Positions 61,457 to 64,000 of a stretch of DNA of 64,000 nucleotides are shown one piece after another. The DNA is from Micromonospora avicenniae (lineage in GTDB: Bacteria > Actinomycetota > Actinomycetes > Mycobacteriales > Micromonosporaceae). The stretch covers positions 18,930-82,929 of the forward strand of contig NZ_FTNF01000025.1 in the NCBI RefSeq assembly GCF_900156065.1, written 5' to 3'. Made by a program: the position numbers and the translations under genes. Position 1 is the first letter of the stretch. Each line of letters opens with the position of its first letter. The notes beneath the pieces were generated by a model that saw only the letters and a list, made by a program, of their open reading frames with translations, did not search any database and had not been told where the DNA came from.

Positions 61457-62197
61457 TCATCCTCCGGTGGGTCCGAAACGTTCGGTACGGATGTTCGCGG
61501 GATCGTGGCCGATGTCGACGAGGAGGTCGGCAACGGCCTCGACGAATCCGGTAGGCCCGCAGACGAACGTCACGGCGTCGGCATCGCGGGGCCAGGCGAC
61601 GCGGGCGAGGGCGTCCGCGTCCAGTCGTCCGGGTGGGGCCGGCCAGCCCGGGGGCGCGACCCTGGTATAGACGTACGTGACGTCGATTCGCCCATCGTCT
61701 GCGGCTCGGGCAGTTGCAAGATCCGCGGTGAACAGCGCCTCGGACGGGGATCGGGTCGAGTAGAGCAGCCTGGTGGGATGTGTCGCCGCACGCAGCATCG
61801 ACATCAGCGGCGCCACGCCCGACCCGCCGCCGATCAGCAACGCCGGACGCGGATCGGCGGGTCGACGTACGAACCAGCCGCCGAGCGGTCCACGGATCTC
61901 GAGTTGATCACCCGGCTCCGCGACGTCGACGAGGTACGGCGAGACCTCACCGTCGGTCACCGCCTGGACGGTCACCTCGAGGCGGCCGGGTCCCGGGGCC
62001 GACGAGATCGAGTAGCTGCGGTAGGCCCGGTAGCCGTCGGGAGCCGTCAACCGGAGGTCGATGTGCTGGCCCGGCACGTGACCTGCCCAGCCGTCGACGT
62101 CGAGGACCAGGGTCCGTGCCGTCGCAGTCTCCGCCCGGGCGGCGGCGACGGTCGCCGGCTGCCAGGTCAATCTGCCTGGTACCGCTGCTCGCGCCAC
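61457..62197 (-). CDS. ferredoxin-reductase-type flavoprotein
   Basis: The 246-residue protein has an FAD-binding barrel with YRSYSISS and the NAD(P)-binding domain with GGGSGVAPL and FVCGPTGFV. No 2Fe-2S domain is attached. It overlaps the molybdopterin gene by 31 bases, so it probably passes electrons from NAD(P)H to that enzyme or takes them from it. Confidence 0.92.
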   Translation of the reverse strand: MARAAVPGRLTWQPATVAAARAETATARTLVLDVDGWAGHVPGQHIDLRLTAPDGYRAYRSYSISSAPGPGRLEVTVQAVTDGEVSPYLVDVAEPGDQLEIRGPLGGWFVRRPADPRPALLIGGGSGVAPLMSMLRAATHPTRLLYSTRSPSEALFTADLATARAADDGRIDVTYVYTRVAPPGWPAPPGRLDADALARVAWPRDADAVTFVCGPTGFVEAVADLLVDIGHDPANIRTERFGPTGG

Positions 62198-62763
62198 GGG
62201 TCACCATAGTTGTGGTAGCCGGCCGTCTCCCAGAACCCGGGTTCGTCGTCGAGACGCAGTTCCAGAGCGCGCAGCCACTTCGCGCTCTTCCAGAAGTACA
62301 GGTGAGGAACGAGGAGACGAGCCGGCCCGCCGTGCGCCGGAACCAGCGGCTCGCCGTCGAACTCGTACGCCACCCAAGCCTGGCCGTCGAGCAGGTCCTC
62401 GAGCGGGATGTTGGTGGTGTAGCCGCCGTAGGAGTGGGCGACGACGTACTCGGCCGCAGTTTCGACATCGGCCAGCAAGGTGTCCAGCGAGACGCCTCGC
62501 CACCTCGTGCCGAACTTCGACCAGTGCGTGACGCAATGGATGTCCACGGTCGGCTCGTCGGCAGGAAGGGCGGTGAACTCCGCCCATGACCACGTGCTCC
62601 GCTCGCCGCTCTCGGTGACGACAGCGAGTTCCCAGTCGTCGAGGCTGATGCGCGGCGTGGGCCCCGCCGACAGCACCGGGAAGTCGTCCGTGCGGTACTG
62701 GCCGGGCGGGAGGTTGGGGTCGTCGCGTCTGCGGCCGCCGAAGCCGCGTGTGATCAATGCCAT
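62167..62763 (-). CDS. molybdopterin-dependent oxidoreductase, sulfite-oxidase fold
   Basis: The 198-residue protein is a minimal sulfite-oxidase-fold domain with the molybdenum-ligand cysteine in VDIHCVTHWSKF. It has no Tat signal, so it works in the cytosol. The size fits a free-standing Moco domain of the YedY kind. Methionine sulfoxide, nitrate, or another oxidised compound could be the substrate, but none is shown here. gggag precedes the ATG. Two TGGAC-N6-GTCCA sites lie upstream. Confidence 0.9.
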   Translation of the reverse strand: MALITRGFGGRRRDDPNLPPGQYRTDDFPVLSAGPTPRISLDDWELAVVTESGERSTWSWAEFTALPADEPTVDIHCVTHWSKFGTRWRGVSLDTLLADVETAAEYVVAHSYGGYTTNIPLEDLLDGQAWVAYEFDGEPLVPAHGGPARLLVPHLYFWKSAKWLRALELRLDDEPGFWETAGYHNYGDPWREQRYQAD

Positions 62764-63157
62764 GTGCCTCTCCCCAGGTGGCAGGGCGGCCGCGATTCCG
62801 CTGCCGCCCGTGCTTCCACTCCGCCGGTGGAAGTCGATGTGGTACCCGCCCATGACGTCATGGTCAGCGGGTCCCCGGTGATGAGATTCCCTGCGGTGGG
62901 AACGTGGTCCCCCACGACCCTGCGCAAATAAGTTGGACCATCACGTCCAGCATAGGGCGGCACGGCGTCGACGGGCAAACTTCGCCGACCGCCGCTGCCC
63001 TGAGCAGCAGCAACGCGTCCAACGGGCAGGCCGGGGATCTCATCTGACGAATCCCCTACAGGGCGTCGGGTGGACTGCTAAGTCCATCTGCGAGGCTCTG
63101 CCCTGCTGGTCGTACGACATGTCTTTGCCCTTGACACGCATGCCAGTCGGCGCTCGA
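62764..63157. promoter_or_regulatory. gap upstream of the molybdopterin operon with two sites
   Basis: No gene is seen in these 394 bases. TGGACCATCACGTCCA (62934-62949) and TGGACTGCTAAGTCCA (63071-63086) both match the full TGGAC-N6-GTCCA palindrome and lie about 170 and 310 bases before the ATG. Confidence 0.7.
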
Positions 63158-63868
63158 CTATCGCGCACGGCTCGGGCTGTGATCAGGCGTCATCTTGACT
63201 CCACGACGGACCAACCAGGCGGTTGCCGGCCAAGCGACGACGAAACCACTGGCCAGCCCGATTTGGATGACGAACCAGAATACCGGGCTCGACGGATCCG
63301 TTGCTGGCTCCGGGCCGGTGACATAATGTGAAATCGCCAACCAGATAAACAAAGCTATCTCGAAGGTGGTCACACCGAGCAGATCAGCTTTTGCGACATT
63401 CACCACCGCGTCCCGCATCCGCTGCCGGCCTCTGCGCACCGAGGTGATGTATCGGAACGTGACACCAACTACTAGCGCCCCTGAATAATCACTGATGTAG
63501 CTTGCCCACAGCGTCTCACCCGCCACGCTGACGCCACTGAAAGATACCACCAGCTCACCGAGGATGACGCCGAGAACGCAGTGGGCGCCGCAGTGACAAA
63601 GCCCGGTCAGAATGGCTATCTGCCGTGGCCGTGCCGGCGGCCTGCCGTGTCGCCGCTGCCACCGGGGCGACTGTGGCCTAGCCCAACGCCGGTACGCCGC
63701 GATGCCGGCCGGGCCCAGGTAGACGCCAGTCACGGCCCAGACAAACTCCAGGCTCTTGATCGGCTGGTGGTACCCGAGAATACGAATATCGGCGACGATC
63801 AAGGCCGAGCTGGCCAACCCCAGGCCGAGCGCGATCCACGACAGCAGCTCCAGCAACGCAAGTTGCAT
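63158..63868 (-). CDS. DUF4396 membrane protein, second copy
   Basis: The roughly 236-residue protein has about six membrane segments and shares with the 49567 copy the RWARPQSPRW loop, the HCxxHC motif (CHCGAHCVLG) and the C-terminal PVFWFVIQIGL region. The ATG at 63868 has aaggggg upstream. Function unknown; a metal-linked membrane role is a guess from the motif. Confidence 0.82.
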   Translation of the reverse strand: MQLALLELLSWIALGLGLASSALIVADIRILGYHQPIKSLEFVWAVTGVYLGPAGIAAYRRWARPQSPRWQRRHGRPPARPRQIAILTGLCHCGAHCVLGVILGELVVSFSGVSVAGETLWASYISDYSGALVVGVTFRYITSVRRGRQRMRDAVVNVAKADLLGVTTFEIALFIWLAISHYVTGPEPATDPSSPVFWFVIQIGLASGFVVAWPATAWLVRRGVKMTPDHSPSRAR

Positions 63869-64000
63869 GGCTGCCCCCTTCAACCACACGAGATCACGAC
63901 CTAGCTGTACTGCCCAGGGACGTTGGTTGAGGTTGTGTGACGACACGACGTAGATAGACGTGATGACGAAGGCCTCCGGTTGTGGAGTGGAGCTGTCTAG
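63869..64000. other. window end, no gene seen
   Basis: These 132 bases hold the upstream region of the DUF4396 gene. No other feature was recognised. Confidence 0.5.

Noticed and set aside
50851..63086. Calling the TGGAC-N6-GTCCA sites DosR/DevR hypoxia boxes
   Set aside because: The half-sites look alike, but the mycobacterial box has four bases between GGAC and GTCC while all six copies here have six. No LuxR-type response regulator lies in the window.
1..64000. CRISPR arrays, tRNA or rRNA genes, insertion sequences
   Set aside because: No regularly spaced repeats, cloverleaf-like genes or transposase motifs were seen on reading. A covariance-model and IS search would settle this.

Overview
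The window is GC-rich DNA from a high-GC actinomycete. Codon use, the many GTG starts, a mycothiol-linked Rv2466c-type protein and the mix of secreted glycosidases point to Micromonosporaceae or a close relative. That placement is inference; no rRNA or housekeeping marker lies in the window.

Bases 1-12,300 are mixed accessory genes: the end of an aldo/keto reductase, a LysR regulator overlapping a cytosolic beta-lactamase-like serine hydrolase, an exported alpha/beta hydrolase, a lipoprotein class A beta-lactamase, a Nudix hydrolase, a metallo-beta-lactamase-fold protein, a divergent NmrA-type oxidoreductase/LysR pair, a YcxB-like protein and a DUF1264 protein.

Bases 12,300-41,800 form a hemicellulose and pentose locus. 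It encodes GH3, GH51 and two large secreted GH43 enzymes, two secreted esterases, two sugar ABC importers without their own ATPase, two LacI regulators and one IclR regulator. It also encodes an IlvD/Edd sugar-acid dehydratase, an enolase-family sugar-acid dehydratase and a XylX-like 2-keto-3-deoxypentonate dehydratase. Polymers would be cut outside the cell, side chains removed by the esterases and arabinofuranosidase, and pentoses or their acids imported and oxidised toward 2-oxoglutarate by a Weimberg-like route. The last enzyme, a semialdehyde dehydrogenase, survives here only as an apparent 61-codon stub. Palindromes at the promoters let the regulators be tentatively matched to their targets.

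Bases 41,800-50,300 carry a divergent MarR/Rv2466c-like pair with two operators 21 bp apart, an ECF sigma factor with a zinc-finger anti-sigma candidate, an SDR, a peroxiredoxin, a TIM-barrel hydrolase-like protein, a secreted beta-propeller, a DM13 protein and a DUF4396 membrane protein.

Bases 50,300-64,000 are a redox and stress island: a TetR regulator, a one-cysteine OsmC, an NhaA-thioredoxin fusion, MsrA and MsrB, an SDR, a duplicated quinone-reductase/GNAT cassette, a molybdopterin oxidoreductase with its flavin reductase and a zinc-ribbon protein, and a second DUF4396 protein. Six copies of a TGGAC-N6-GTCCA-type palindrome lie in the gaps of this island, upstream of the TetR, osmC, msrB and molybdopterin genes. 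This is the best candidate here for an undescribed regulatory system.
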